A stretch of DNA of 64,000 bases from Chitinophaga ginsengisegetis (GTDB lineage Bacteria; Bacteroidota; Bacteroidia; Chitinophagales; Chitinophagaceae): contig NZ_FUZZ01000001.1 of NCBI RefSeq assembly GCF_900168065.1, forward strand, positions 1,550,001 through 1,614,000. The letters are read 5' to 3'. Of the stretch, positions 1-7,794 are shown piece after piece; positions within the stretch are counted from its first letter, which is position 1; every line of letters begins with the position of its first letter. The notes under the pieces are model-generated. The model was not told the DNA's origin. It ran no database searches and saw nothing but the letters and a program-made list of their open reading frames with translations. The translations under genes and the position numbers were made by a program.

Positions 1-1
1 G

Positions 2-244
2 CCGCTGATGAATGGGCGGGAATGCCTGATAGAGCTGAAGAAAATCCTGCAGCATCAGTTAACAAATATTGTGATCCTGAGTACTTCTGATATGAAAGAA
101 GACATGGAAGATGCTATGCGGCTGGGTGCAAAATTATTCCTTACCAAGCCCAATACTTTCCAGGAACTATGCACCATGCTGAAAGGCGTATTGGAAGGAC
201 GGTGGCATAAGATCTTTTCCAATTCCACAGGTACAGAAAAATAA
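2..244 (+). CDS. response regulator receiver domain, C-terminal part
   Basis: The reading frame is open from base 2 and runs to a TAA stop, so only the last 80 or so residues of the gene are inside the window. The first visible residues (PLMNG) fit the loop after the phosphorylated aspartate of a receiver domain (usually D-x-x-MP-x-M-x-G). A hydrophobic strand ending in ST (VILSTSD) and the conserved lysine in FLTKPN follow at the expected spacing. The protein ends soon after the last receiver helix, so it is probably a stand-alone receiver, or one whose output domain lies upstream. The aspartate itself is outside the window. The stop lies 5 bp from the stop of the convergent AraC-type gene. 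Confidence 0.85.
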   Translation, partial: PLMNGRECLIELKKILQHQLTNIVILSTSDMKEDMEDAMRLGAKLFLTKPNTFQELCTMLKGVLEGRWHKIFSNSTGTEK

Positions 245-249
245 AGGAT

Positions 250-1236
250 TTATTTAGCAGCAGTTGCTCCTTTATTGTATTTGTTCCTATACTCCAGCGG
301 TGACAAACCGGTGGTTTTCTTGAAGATGGTTCTGAATGCCTTTGTATCCGAATACCCAACTTCCCACATAATTTCATTGATGTTTTTACGGCTGCTTTCA
401 AAGCTTTTTTTGGCCACTTCTACTTTAACCCGTTGAATATATTCCGACACCGTGTTACTGGTGGCTTTTTTAAATCTTCTTTCGAGGCTTCTGCGTCCTA
501 CGGCAAACATGGATGACAGCTGTTCCACCGTGATCTTTTCCTGCCAGTTCTGTTCAATAAATTCCTGTGCCTGTTTTACTGATTCATCCTGGTGTTCGCG
601 CTGACCTTTGAAGATGGTGAAGGTAGCCTGGTTGGTGCGGTCTATTTCAATTTCAAAATACTTGGATGCCAGGATGGCCATATCGCGGTCGGTGTATTTC
701 TCTATCAGGTAAATGAGCAGGTTCCAGAAGGAATTGGCGCCACCGCTGGAATAAATACCTTTTTCATCTGTAATGATTTTTTCAGATACCAGTTCTATAT
801 CAGGAAACATGTTCCTGAATTCATTGGCTGCCAGCCAGTGCGTGGAGCAACGCTTTCCTTTAAGCAGGCCCGTGGACGCCAGTAAAAAGGCGCCTACACA
901 AAGGCTCGCCACTTCTGATCCTCCCTCATGCTGCTGTACAATCCACGGATAGAAATCTTTATTCTGTTCTATTACCGTTTCACGCTCCCCGTTCACTGCG
1001 GGAATGATGATCAGGTCGGCTTTATGTTTTTCTGTGATCACTACATCCGGGGTTACTTTAAAGAACCGGTCGTATTCGTGCGCTTCTTTGGAGAGCCCTA
1101 CCAGCTTAACGTTAAACAGCGGGTCCTTTCCAACGCTTTCCAGGAAATCGTTGGCTTTGGTAAACAGTACAAACGGGCCTTCAATGCAGCTGAGCGCAAC
1201 AGCGCCTTTGGGAACGAGAATGGAGATCTGTTTCAT
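250..1236 (-). CDS. GlxA-like AraC-family regulator with DJ-1/PfpI N-terminal domain
   Basis: This 328-residue protein has two parts. Residues about 1-190 resemble the DJ-1/PfpI (class I glutamine amidotransferase-like) fold, with the nucleophile-elbow cysteine in ASLCVGAF. Residues about 215-325 form an AraC double helix-turn-helix: the first helix pair is around ITVEQLSSMFAVGRRSLERR and the second ends in GYSDTKAFRTIFKKTTG. Length and order match GlxA-type regulators, which usually control nearby catabolic or stress genes; the ligand is unknown. It is transcribed toward the response regulator end and away from the MFS gene. A TAGATTTG box (minus strand, 1248-1241) sits just before the ATG and would give an almost leaderless transcript if used. 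Confidence 0.9.
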   Translation of the reverse strand: MKQISILVPKGAVALSCIEGPFVLFTKANDFLESVGKDPLFNVKLVGLSKEAHEYDRFFKVTPDVVITEKHKADLIIIPAVNGERETVIEQNKDFYPWIVQQHEGGSEVASLCVGAFLLASTGLLKGKRCSTHWLAANEFRNMFPDIELVSEKIITDEKGIYSSGGANSFWNLLIYLIEKYTDRDMAILASKYFEIEIDRTNQATFTIFKGQREHQDESVKQAQEFIEQNWQEKITVEQLSSMFAVGRRSLERRFKKATSNTVSEYIQRVKVEVAKKSFESSRKNINEIMWEVGYSDTKAFRTIFKKTTGLSPLEYRNKYNKGATAAK

Positions 1237-1307
1237 AATTCAAATCTAAGATAAAAGTTTCTCGGAATCAACCCTAAACGGGTGATGAAAGTACCTTTAT
1301 CTTATTA

Positions 1308-1352
1308 AATATTTTCGGGGAAGCCGGCAATACCGGCTTCCCCGAAAATATT
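1308..1352 (-). terminator. hairpin terminator of the MFS gene
   Basis: Two perfect 20-nt arms (1308-1327 and 1333-1352) surround a 5-nt loop. The right arm enters the MFS stop codon, so the hairpin forms immediately after translation ends. In the minus direction it is followed by an A/T-rich stretch without a clean run of T, so termination strength is inferred. Confidence 0.7.
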
Positions 1353-2619
1353 ACGTCTCCGCCACTACTTCCGTAGTATTCACCACGGCGCCTTTGGCGA
1401 GTTTTCTTTTAACGATCAGGCTTACGCGGTGTACCAGGTAAATACAGGGAAGTGTTAACCCCACAATTACCCATCCGAGTGTATCGTAGTGTTCCAGCGG
1501 GCTGAATTTATCTTTCTGTGCTACGATCATGCCTGCGATCACCGCTGCTATTCCGCCGGCAATTTGTTGCAGGGAGGAGTTCACACTCATAAACGCGCCA
1601 CGGTCCGACAGGTCGGGGATGCCGGTGGTTAAGGCGGTGAAGGGGATCATACGGCCCATGATACCCGCCATCATCAATACGTTCAGGCACATGATGATCC
1701 AGAGCGGTTGCGGTGTTAAGTGTGTATAAATAATGATGATTACCAACGCATAAATGGAAGCAATGGAGAAGAGCGTGAACCTGTCTCTTTTATCACTTAA
1801 TTTTCCCAGCACCGGCATAATGAACAGGGAACCTACGCCGGTAACCATGAACAATAAAGGCAACTGCTCGTGTGTAACGTGCAGGTTATTTACGGCAAAC
1901 GCGCTACCGAAAGGCATCATCATAAATCCGCCTACAGACATCAGTGCGGTGGCACTGAAACCGATGCGGTAATCGCGGTTTCTCACGGTATGCCACAGGT
2001 GTGTGAACGCGCTTTTATCGCGTTGTACGGCCAGGTGCGCAATAACCGGTTGCAGCTGCAGGATGATCAGCAGCATTACAATAGCGGCTACGCCGGCTAC
2101 GAGGAAGAAGGGGGCTTCCCATCCCCAGGCATTGGCGAGGTATAGCCCGATAGGAATACCAAGTACCTGGCTGGCGCCAAATGCCATTTGTACAAATCCC
2201 ATTACGCGGCCGCGTTGTGAGATATCAAAAAGATCGGTAACGATGGCCAGCGAAATAGATCCGATTACACCGCCGAATAAACCGGTGATGATGCGGGCCG
2301 CGACCATCGTGTAATAGGTGTTGGCCAGTCCGCAGCACAACGTGCCGAGGATAAAGCCGGCGTAAAAAAATACCAGTAATTTCTTACGGTCGAAACGATC
2401 GGCAAAGCCGGCAGTGAGCAGCCCGGAGATACCGGCGCTGAAAGCGTAGGCTGATACGATGAGTCCGAACTGGTTGGGCTTTATGCTCATCGATTTCATG
2501 AGCATATCTCCGAGTGGCGACATCACCATAAAATCGAGGATGACCGTGAATTGTGTGAGTGCCAACAGGGCTACTATCATTTTCTGGTGACCGGAAAATG
2601 CGGGTGATGTTTGTTTCAT
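1351..2619 (-). CDS. MFS drug/metabolite efflux transporter (DHA1 type)
   Basis: This 422-residue inner-membrane protein has about twelve hydrophobic segments. The motif-A loop between helices 2 and 3 (GFADRFDRKKLL) is clear, as is a long run of glycine-rich helices typical of the DHA1 proton-antiport group, and a basic cytoplasmic tail follows the last helix. Its substrate cannot be read from sequence. It lies 28 bp downstream of a 72-residue small protein and a TetR repressor on the same strand. Matching inverted repeats lie before both of those genes, which suggests a TetR-controlled efflux unit induced by the pump's own substrate or a related compound. A perfect hairpin at its stop codon ends the unit. 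Confidence 0.92.
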   Translation of the reverse strand: MKQTSPAFSGHQKMIVALLALTQFTVILDFMVMSPLGDMLMKSMSIKPNQFGLIVSAYAFSAGISGLLTAGFADRFDRKKLLVFFYAGFILGTLCCGLANTYYTMVAARIITGLFGGVIGSISLAIVTDLFDISQRGRVMGFVQMAFGASQVLGIPIGLYLANAWGWEAPFFLVAGVAAIVMLLIILQLQPVIAHLAVQRDKSAFTHLWHTVRNRDYRIGFSATALMSVGGFMMMPFGSAFAVNNLHVTHEQLPLLFMVTGVGSLFIMPVLGKLSDKRDRFTLFSIASIYALVIIIIYTHLTPQPLWIIMCLNVLMMAGIMGRMIPFTALTTGIPDLSDRGAFMSVNSSLQQIAGGIAAVIAGMIVAQKDKFSPLEHYDTLGWVIVGLTLPCIYLVHRVSLIVKRKLAKGAVVNTTEVVAET

Positions 2620-2647
2620 TCAGGGAGATTTTCAGCTTATGTATTTG

Positions 2648-2866
2648 TTAGTCTTCCAGCTCTGCACATTCGTACTCGCTGGCGTTGATCAATGCGATGA
2701 TGCGATCCGGCACCGGTTCAGCAGCTACCACTCTCAGTACGCAATCTACGTCTTCCATGTCTACTGTCCACTTTTCAATAAAGGGCTGCTGGTCCAGTAA
2801 CGGGGCTACTTTGGAGCGGGCTTGCGCAGTGGCAATGTTTGTTTTGAAAATAAGAACGTGTTGCAT
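2648..2866 (-). CDS. small conserved protein, 72 aa, possible ferredoxin-like fold
   Basis: The start is placed at the ATG at 2866 (MQHVLIFKTN); a longer frame begins at 2896, but that ATG lies inside an operator-like repeat. The pattern of a short beta strand (VLIFKTN), a helix with two basic residues, a strand around EKWTVDMEDVDCVLRVVA, a helix and an acidic tail resembles small ferredoxin-like (HMA-like) proteins. It lacks the CxxC of copper chaperones and has only two separate cysteines. It sits between the TetR gene and the MFS gene on the same strand. The function is unknown; co-regulation with efflux is the only hint. Confidence 0.7.
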   Translation of the reverse strand: MQHVLIFKTNIATAQARSKVAPLLDQQPFIEKWTVDMEDVDCVLRVVAAEPVPDRIIALINASEYECAELED

Positions 2867-2881
2867 GACTATTTTGTTTTG

Positions 2882-2895
2882 TGAGCGAGCGTTCA
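2882..2895. promoter_or_regulatory. candidate TetR operator upstream of the 72-aa gene
   Basis: TGAGCGAGCGTTCA is an imperfect inverted repeat, 16 bp upstream of the ATG at 2866. It shares the layout and outer bases of the TGAGCGATTGCTCA repeat before the tetR gene. Two copies of the same 14-bp motif at the two 5' ends of one regulatory unit suggest binding of the TetR protein encoded at 2921-3511. Confidence 0.55.
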
Positions 2896-2920
2896 TTTAT
2901 TAATTTGACAAAAAAAAGAG

Positions 2921-3511
2921 CTATTTCATCAATCCTTTTACCACACAGTCGAATGTTTCTTTCATGATCTTTTCTGAGAACTTAAACTTACGGCCACCGA
3001 GACTTTGTCCTTCGTTATGAAATTTTATCAGCGAGTACAATGGCGCAAAGGCAACGGACCAGTATACTTCGAGGGGCATTTCGTCGATCTCTCCCCGTGT
3101 TACCGCATTATGCACATAGTCGCCCATTGCCCTGCGGAATTCATGCGTGATGGTTTCCATCATTTTGTCTTTGTAAGTAGAATTACGCAGCTGTTCAAAG
3201 AAGTTGGCGGATAGGTGGTTATCCAGTGCAAAAGCGGCCCTGTTTTTCCACTGCACCCACAGCCCTTCCTTAAAACTCATTTTCGGGTCAAAATCTTTCA
3301 GGGTGGCCTGCGTCATTTTTATTCCTTCTTCAATGCTGATACTCGTCAGCAGGTCCTCTTTATCTTTATAATAAATATAAATAGTAGCCGGAGATACACC
3401 CGCTGCCTTTGCCAGCCGGTTGATACCAAAATTTTCGAGTCCATCCTTAGCCACCATTTCAATGGCACACTCACGGATGGCCTGTATCTTATTTTCGTCT
3501 CTGTATCTCAT
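2921..3511 (-). CDS. TetR/AcrR-family repressor
   Basis: The 196-residue protein starts at the ATG at 3511 (MRYRDENK); a TTG nine bases upstream is less likely. An N-terminal helix-turn-helix is evident around LAKAAGVSPATIYIYYKDKE, including the tyrosine-rich recognition helix usual for the family. The remaining roughly 130 residues are helical ligand-binding domain with no recognisable subfamily mark. It heads a same-strand series with the 72-residue protein and the MFS pump. An inverted repeat lies 17 bp before the ATG, overlapping a TATCTTTG promoter element, so autorepression is likely. Confidence 0.93.
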   Translation of the reverse strand: MRYRDENKIQAIRECAIEMVAKDGLENFGINRLAKAAGVSPATIYIYYKDKEDLLTSISIEEGIKMTQATLKDFDPKMSFKEGLWVQWKNRAAFALDNHLSANFFEQLRNSTYKDKMMETITHEFRRAMGDYVHNAVTRGEIDEMPLEVYWSVAFAPLYSLIKFHNEGQSLGGRKFKFSEKIMKETFDCVVKGLMK

Positions 3512-3517
3512 GCGACA

Positions 3518-3541
3518 CAAAGATAAGTGAGCGATTGCTCA
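3518..3541 (-). promoter_or_regulatory. tetR promoter -7 box with overlapping operator
   Basis: On the minus strand, TATCTTTG (3525-3518) fits the Bacteroidota -7 element TAnnTTTG. Immediately upstream is the inverted repeat TGAGC-GATT-GCTCA (3528-3541), which would occupy the spacer between the two promoter elements. The -33 element is poor (TTTTA rather than TTTG). Steric repression by the TetR protein is inferred. Confidence 0.6.
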
Positions 3542-3616
3542 TTTTAAAATATTTTTTTGAGACAAGGGGATTTCAGGAAAGGGCTGACTATTGGTTTTAT
3601 AGCCAGCCCTTTGAAA

Positions 3617-4399
3617 TTAGTGTGAAAGATCGGGCGGGGTGAGACTTTTAGAAAGACCGCCATCCACTGTCAGCTCTTCACCGGTAGTAAACGTAGCATC
3701 GAAGGCCAGGAACAGTGCGGCCTTTGCCACTTCTTCCGTGCTGCCGTTGCGTTTCAGCGGCGTTACTGCTTCCCCGATTTTTTCGAAGGCCAGCAGTTCT
3801 TCTTTTGATGCACCGGATACGCCCATAGTAGGGGTGTTGATAAAGCCGGGGCTTACCGCATTTACGCGGATACTCCTGGGCAGCAGTTCGGCGGCAAAGC
3901 CTTTTACAAACGAAGCCAGCGCTGCTTTTGCACCGGCATATACGCTCATGCCTGCATAACCGGCGTTGTTGGCGATAGAAGTAGTAAACACAATTGCACC
4001 GTAATCTTTTATCAGTGGCGCCAGTTGCTGCACCGTGAAATACGCGCCTTTGGTGTTGATGGCAAAAGTTTTATCGTAAGTGGCCTCCGTTACTTTATCG
4101 AATGGCTCCAGCAAAGAGAAGCCGGCATTCACAAACAGGAAATCGATTTGTCCGAAAGTAGCAGCCACGGTGTTGCGCAGGGTTTCGATATCGGTCATGG
4201 AAGATGTGTCAGAAGCGATGATGTGCGCGCTGTTACCCAGTTCCTGTTTGGCTGCTTCCAGGTTGTTTGGATTTTTCCCTGTGAGCAATACTTCTGCCCC
4301 TCCTGCTATCAGCATTTTAACCACTGCCATTCCCATACCGTGTGTACCGCCGGTGATTACTGCTTTCTTTCCCTTGTAATTATTTGTTGTGCTGGTCAT
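3617..4399 (-). CDS. SDR-family oxidoreductase
   Basis: The 260-residue start is at 4399 (MTSTTNNYKG), because residues from upstream in-frame starts do not resemble the family. The nucleotide-binding motif TGGTHGMG is near residue 16, NAG is in the middle, and the catalytic serine and YxxxK (VYAGAKAAL) are followed by the NAVSPGFINTP segment. This is a classical NAD(P)-dependent short-chain dehydrogenase/reductase. Substrate is unknown. It is divergent from an HxlR regulator, the usual arrangement for oxidoreductases induced by electrophiles or quinones. An almost identical layout (HxlR plus a different oxidoreductase) occurs about 2.3 kb away. Confidence 0.93.
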   Translation of the reverse strand: MTSTTNNYKGKKAVITGGTHGMGMAVVKMLIAGGAEVLLTGKNPNNLEAAKQELGNSAHIIASDTSSMTDIETLRNTVAATFGQIDFLFVNAGFSLLEPFDKVTEATYDKTFAINTKGAYFTVQQLAPLIKDYGAIVFTTSIANNAGYAGMSVYAGAKAALASFVKGFAAELLPRSIRVNAVSPGFINTPTMGVSGASKEELLAFEKIGEAVTPLKRNGSTEEVAKAALFLAFDATFTTGEELTVDGGLSKSLTPPDLSH

Positions 4400-4475
4400 G
4401 TTATTTTTTTTGATGATCAATGCTGCAAAGTGACGCAGATCGGGTGAACAGAACAATAACGGATATTATGTTCCT

Positions 4476-4497
4476 ATACGGAAAATTTTATCCGTAT
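4476..4497. promoter_or_regulatory. candidate HxlR operator between SDR and HxlR genes
   Basis: ATACGGA and TCCGTAT form a perfect 7-bp inverted repeat around an 8-bp A/T core. A third half-site, TCCGTAT, follows at 4529-4535, just after a TAAATTTG box (4521-4528). The site lies in the 153-bp divergent region, so the HxlR protein could control both genes. Binding is inferred from position and symmetry. Confidence 0.6.
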
Positions 4498-4552
4498 GCC
4501 GGCAATCCGGCTATTAGGGATAAATTTGTCCGTATCAGAAAAGCGATTGGTT

Positions 4553-4921
4553 ATGTATGAAAAAAAGATTCCAAAAAGTTTTGCGTGCGGGATGGCGATC
4601 ATCATGGAAATTATTGGTGGTAAATGGAAATCCTATATGGTGTACCTGATCAACAAAGGGGTAAGAAGGCCCAGTGAACTGCAAAGGGCGATGCCTTCTG
4701 CGAGCAGGCGGGTACTGGATTTGCAGCTAAGGGAACTGGAATTTCACGGGATCATTAAACGTGTTATTTATCATGAGCTGCCACCGAAAGTAGAATACTA
4801 TCTTACTGATTTTGGCGCGTCGTTGTTGCCCGTAGTGGATGCGATGGATAAATGGGGAGAAGCCTACCAGGGCGAATTTGAGGCATTGATGAAAAAGAAG
4901 GAAGAGCCAGTGGCGCTATGA
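4553..4921 (+). CDS. HxlR-family winged-helix regulator
   Basis: The 122-residue product starts at the ATG at 4553 (MYEKKIPKSF), a start shared with the paralogue at 6828. The features are those of the HxlR/DUF24 family: GGKWKSYMVYLI near residue 28, RRPSELQRAMP, the recognition helix around SRRVLDLQLRELE, and the wing and YxLTDFG segment near residue 85. These are small dimeric regulators, several of which sense quinones, aldehydes or oxidants through a cysteine. A cysteine is present in the N-terminal part (SFACGMA). It is divergent from an SDR gene over a palindromic site. The last codons lie close to the stop of a convergent AraC gene. Confidence 0.93.
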   Translation: MYEKKIPKSFACGMAIIMEIIGGKWKSYMVYLINKGVRRPSELQRAMPSASRRVLDLQLRELEFHGIIKRVIYHELPPKVEYYLTDFGASLLPVVDAMDKWGEAYQGEFEALMKKKEEPVAL

Positions 4922-4923
4922 TG

Positions 4924-5697
4924 TTACCACCAGGTGGCCTGCTGAAAAAATGCCTGTGGTGTTTGCCCGGTGAAGGCGCGGAAATCTTTTATAAAATGCG
5001 CCTGGTCGTAATAGCCGGCGTCATAGGCAGCTTCGGTAAGACTATCAGCTTCCGGGAAATGATCGAGCAGGTGCCGTAATCTTACGATGGCGGAGAACTG
5101 TTTGGGAGTAGTTCCCACACTGCGCCGGAAACGTTTTTCAAAGGCATCCTGACTGATATACAGGTCTGCTGCCAGTGATTTGATCTTTACATGGCCGGCT
5201 GCGGTTTTAATTTGCTGTACCGCATTGCGGATGAGTAAGTCCGGTTGCCGGCTGCTGAGTGCGGCGATAAGAAACTGTTCCACAATAGCGATCCGCTGCA
5301 GGTTGTTTTTCGCTTCATACAACCGTTCTTCCACCTCTCTTATTTTATGGCGCTGTACCAATTGATCGAGCGATTCATGCGTATCAAAAAGTTCATGCAG
5401 GGGTGTTTTGAAAAAGGCTGTAGCCCCACCTTCCCTGAACTTCACCAACACATTGCCGGTGCCGGGCGCATAATGTAACAGACGGGAAGTTCTGCGCAAA
5501 CCGGCCAATGCTGTTACCGGCAGATCGGTTGCTTCTCCGGCGTCTCCGGTCATCACTTTACCACCAAACCTGAAAGACATCACCACAGCAGTATCCGGCA
5601 TTACGCGGTTCTCCATACCGTCTTTGCTTTCGATGATCAGATAAGCGCTGACGTAAGGAGAAAGGATCGCTGACGGGAGATAACTTTCCATGTTCAT
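4924..5697 (-). CDS. AraC-family regulator with DUF6597-like N-terminal domain
   Basis: The 257-residue protein begins with a beta-rich sensory region (SPYVSAYLIIESKDG, then a long FRFGGK strand) typical of the DUF6597-type N-terminus of many Bacteroidota AraC regulators. Residues about 150-255 form the AraC DNA-binding domain: one helix-turn-helix at AADLYISQDAFEKRFRRSVG and a second at AYDAGYYDQAHFIKDFRAFT. Its target is unknown. It sits between the two HxlR/oxidoreductase modules and converges with the first. A 33-bp palindrome lies 37 bp upstream of its start and may act as an operator or as the terminator of the upstream gene. Confidence 0.9.
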   Translation of the reverse strand: MNMESYLPSAILSPYVSAYLIIESKDGMENRVMPDTAVVMSFRFGGKVMTGDAGEATDLPVTALAGLRRTSRLLHYAPGTGNVLVKFREGGATAFFKTPLHELFDTHESLDQLVQRHKIREVEERLYEAKNNLQRIAIVEQFLIAALSSRQPDLLIRNAVQQIKTAAGHVKIKSLAADLYISQDAFEKRFRRSVGTTPKQFSAIVRLRHLLDHFPEADSLTEAAYDAGYYDQAHFIKDFRAFTGQTPQAFFQQATWW

Positions 5698-5734
5698 GTG
5701 GTAACAAATTAGGTGTTTATAAAGATACGCATAA

Positions 5735-5767
5735 TTAGTGTTTAGTCCGCAGCGGACTAAACACTAA
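5735..5767 (-). terminator. perfect 33-nt palindrome downstream of the IRED-like gene
   Basis: Two perfect 16-nt arms (5735-5750 and 5752-5767) share one central base; as RNA they would fold into a 14-bp stem with a GCAGC loop. The hairpin starts 9 bp after the stop of the upstream minus-strand gene, which favours terminator function. There is no T run, and the site is also 37 bp upstream of the AraC gene start, so an operator role is possible. Confidence 0.55.
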
Positions 5768-5776
5768 CGCCCGTAC

Positions 5777-6652
5777 TTACCGCATGGCTTTTATCAATGC
5801 TCCCAGCTGTTCTTCTCCATAACCGGCTTTAATGCCTTTGTTCATGAGGTTAAGGATGAAGGCAGGCACTTCCCCGGGAATGCCTGATTCAGCGGCCTGT
5901 TTCACCATTAAAGCAATAGATACTGCGCAGGTTTTCAGGCTGCTTTCGGGATGTGTGAAATTATTGGTGCTGATCACCGCGCCTTCATGCCGCACCATTT
6001 CCCCGAGTACCGGTGCAATGTTGTTGATCATATCGCCCAATGCGTTTACATCCAGCTTTTCCGATTCAAAAATCCGTGCGCCCTGCAGGAAGCCGGTGAC
6101 CAAACCAAACAGGCTGGAAAGTATGGCCAGGTCCCATGCAGCGGCAGCGCCGGCTGCTGCGCCCATGTACATCAGGTTGCCACCCAATACTTTCAGTATG
6201 GCCTCTCCTTTTTCAAAAGCAGCTATTTGTCCTGATAAAAAAATAGGCGTATCCGCTTTTCCTATTTGCCGGGGTGTGGCCAGCAGGGCGCCATCCAGGT
6301 AGTGTGCACCAAGCTCCTGCACCCAGGCTTCTGCTGTTCTTGCATCCTGCGGAGTACCGGTGGTTAACTCCAGCAGGAGGCGGCCACTTAAGGCAGCTGC
6401 TGCTTCCGGCATAGAAAGAATGTTACGGGTGGTATCGTAATTATTGAGACAGGTAATAATCACCGGGCTTGCCAATATGGCTGCGGCAGGATCTGCTGCC
6501 AGTACGGCGCCATCGGCTACCAGCGGCGCTGCTTTTTCCGCGCTGCGGTTCCATACCGTTACGTGATAACCATTATCCAGTAAGGTGCGCGCCAGTACAA
6601 ATCCCATAGGGCCTAATCCAATTACGGAAACACTTTTGTTTGTTGTCATCAT
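5777..6652 (-). CDS. imine reductase / beta-hydroxyacid dehydrogenase-like NAD(P)-binding protein
   Basis: The 291-residue protein opens with a Rossmann fold (VSVIGLGPMG near residue 9, then VTVWNRS, which suggests NADPH preference). Central segments LDGALLATPRQIG and a long helix beginning at WDLAILSSLFGLVTGFLQG match the pattern of the imine-reductase branch of the 6-phosphogluconate dehydrogenase-like superfamily. The all-helical C-terminal half would form the domain-swapped dimer. Natural substrates of this branch are mostly unknown. It is divergent from a second HxlR regulator with a large palindrome between them, so induction by a small reactive compound is a reasonable inference. Confidence 0.85.
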   Translation of the reverse strand: MMTTNKSVSVIGLGPMGFVLARTLLDNGYHVTVWNRSAEKAAPLVADGAVLAADPAAAILASPVIITCLNNYDTTRNILSMPEAAAALSGRLLLELTTGTPQDARTAEAWVQELGAHYLDGALLATPRQIGKADTPIFLSGQIAAFEKGEAILKVLGGNLMYMGAAAGAAAAWDLAILSSLFGLVTGFLQGARIFESEKLDVNALGDMINNIAPVLGEMVRHEGAVISTNNFTHPESSLKTCAVSIALMVKQAAESGIPGEVPAFILNLMNKGIKAGYGEEQLGALIKAMR

Positions 6653-6701
6653 CTCATTTTTTATGCCTCAAATGTCTTACCTATAGCGGTGACAGACAAT
6701 A

Positions 6702-6738
6702 ACCGAAAAAAGTTTCCCCCAGGGAAAACTTTTTCGGT
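6702..6738. promoter_or_regulatory. candidate HxlR operator (imperfect 37-bp palindrome)
   Basis: The 17-bp arms beginning ACCGAAAAA and ending TTTTTCGGT pair at 15 of 17 positions around a 3-bp centre. It lies in the divergent region between the IRED-like oxidoreductase (start 6652) and the HxlR gene (start 6828), which places an operator where both genes could be controlled. A terminator role is unlikely because no gene ends here. Confidence 0.55.
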
Positions 6739-6827
6739 ATGCTCCCCTGCTGCATTACAGCGCATCGCTGTTTGCTCGTTTTTATGAACCAGGGTAAAAT
6801 GTTTATCTTTCGGGCAAATGAAACACT

Positions 6828-7193
6828 ATGTACGAGAAGAAAATCCCGGAGCTGCACTGTGGCATCAGCATTTTCATGAAGGTATTGGGCGGTAAATGGA
6901 AAGCCTGGATCATTGAGTGTATCCATGACGACATCAGGCGGCCGAGTGACATTCACCGCGAGATGGAAGTGGATGGTGCCAGCATGCGCGTGATCACCAT
7001 GCACCTGAAGGAACTGGAAGATCTTGGCATCCTGTATAAAAAAGTATATGCCGGTATTCCGTTAAAAGTAGAATATTACCTCACAGAAGTTGGACTGAGC
7101 ACCTTACCACTGATTAAGGCAATGGATCAATGGGGCAAAGAGAAACAGGCTTTGCTGGTGAAAGATGAGCGCAATGCCGTGTTAGCCGGATAA
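6828..7193 (+). CDS. HxlR-family winged-helix regulator, paralogue of the 4553 gene
   Basis: This 121-residue protein shares its start (MYEKKIP) and overall layout with the regulator at 4553: GGKWKAWIIECI, RRPSDIHREM, a recognition helix around ASMRVITMHLKELE, and the YYLTEVGLSTLP wing region. A cysteine near residue 11 (ELHCGIS) could be the sensing residue, as in other HxlR proteins. It is divergent from the imine-reductase-like gene. The palindromes of the two HxlR modules differ in sequence, so the two paralogues probably have separate targets. The downstream gene is convergent. Confidence 0.93.
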   Translation: MYEKKIPELHCGISIFMKVLGGKWKAWIIECIHDDIRRPSDIHREMEVDGASMRVITMHLKELEDLGILYKKVYAGIPLKVEYYLTEVGLSTLPLIKAMDQWGKEKQALLVKDERNAVLAG

Positions 7194-7209
7194 GCCCGTG
7201 CGGTTTCGT

Positions 7210-7788
7210 TTAGCCGCACAGGTGATGAAGCGCTGCATACTGCAGCAGCATAATTGTTTTCCCGTCTTTAATTTCCCCCGTACGGATCATATCCATTGCC
7301 TGTACAAACGGGAGTTCCAATACTTCTATATTTTCCTGTTCGGCTTCCAGTCCGCCGCCCTCGTGTACTTTCTGCTCTTTAGAGTACGCTGCCACAAAGA
7401 AATACAGGATCTCGGTAACAGAGCCGGGCGACATATACGCTTCAAACACTTTTTCCACATTGGTTACCTCGTACCCGGTTTCCTCTATCGTTTCGCGGCG
7501 GATGCATTCTTCCGCATTATCTTCATCCAGTAAACCGGCGCAACATTCTATCAGCAAACCGGTTTCATTGCCATTAATATAGGTAGGCATGCGGAACTGC
7601 CGGGTTAACACTACGGTGCCATGTTCCTTATTATATAACAAAATAGTAGCTCCATTGCCGCGATCGTATGCTTCACGCTCCTGCTGTACCACTACTCCAT
7701 CGCTACCCTTCACTTCATACGTAATTTTCTTCAGCGTATACCAGTTGTCCGACAGGATGGCCGTTTCCAGAATATTGATTGTTTTCAT
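7210..7788 (-). CDS. nudK: GDP-mannose pyrophosphatase NudK-like Nudix hydrolase
   Basis: The 192-residue protein has a Nudix box of the NudK form, around [20 protein letters not shown], followed by TGYEV. The segment [19 protein letters not shown] and the C-terminal [18 protein letters not shown] are strong marks of the NudK subfamily, which hydrolyses GDP-mannose to GMP and mannose-1-phosphate. Length agrees with E. coli NudK (191 aa). It is divergent from a DeoR-type regulator over four phased TGATC boxes, so control by that regulator is plausible and would link it to sugar metabolism. Confidence 0.9.
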   Translation of the reverse strand: MKTINILETAILSDNWYTLKKITYEVKGSDGVVVQQEREAYDRGNGATILLYNKEHGTVVLTRQFRMPTYINGNETGLLIECCAGLLDEDNAEECIRRETIEETGYEVTNVEKVFEAYMSPGSVTEILYFFVAAYSKEQKVHEGGGLEAEQENIEVLELPFVQAMDMIRTGEIKDGKTIMLLQYAALHHLCG

Positions 7789-7794
7789 ATTAAA

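Noticed and set aside
1241..1271. TTG-N20-TAGATTTG promoter for the GlxA-like gene
   Set aside because: The boxes match, but the transcription start would fall on the ATG itself, giving a leaderless mRNA. Without mapping data it is not listed as a feature.
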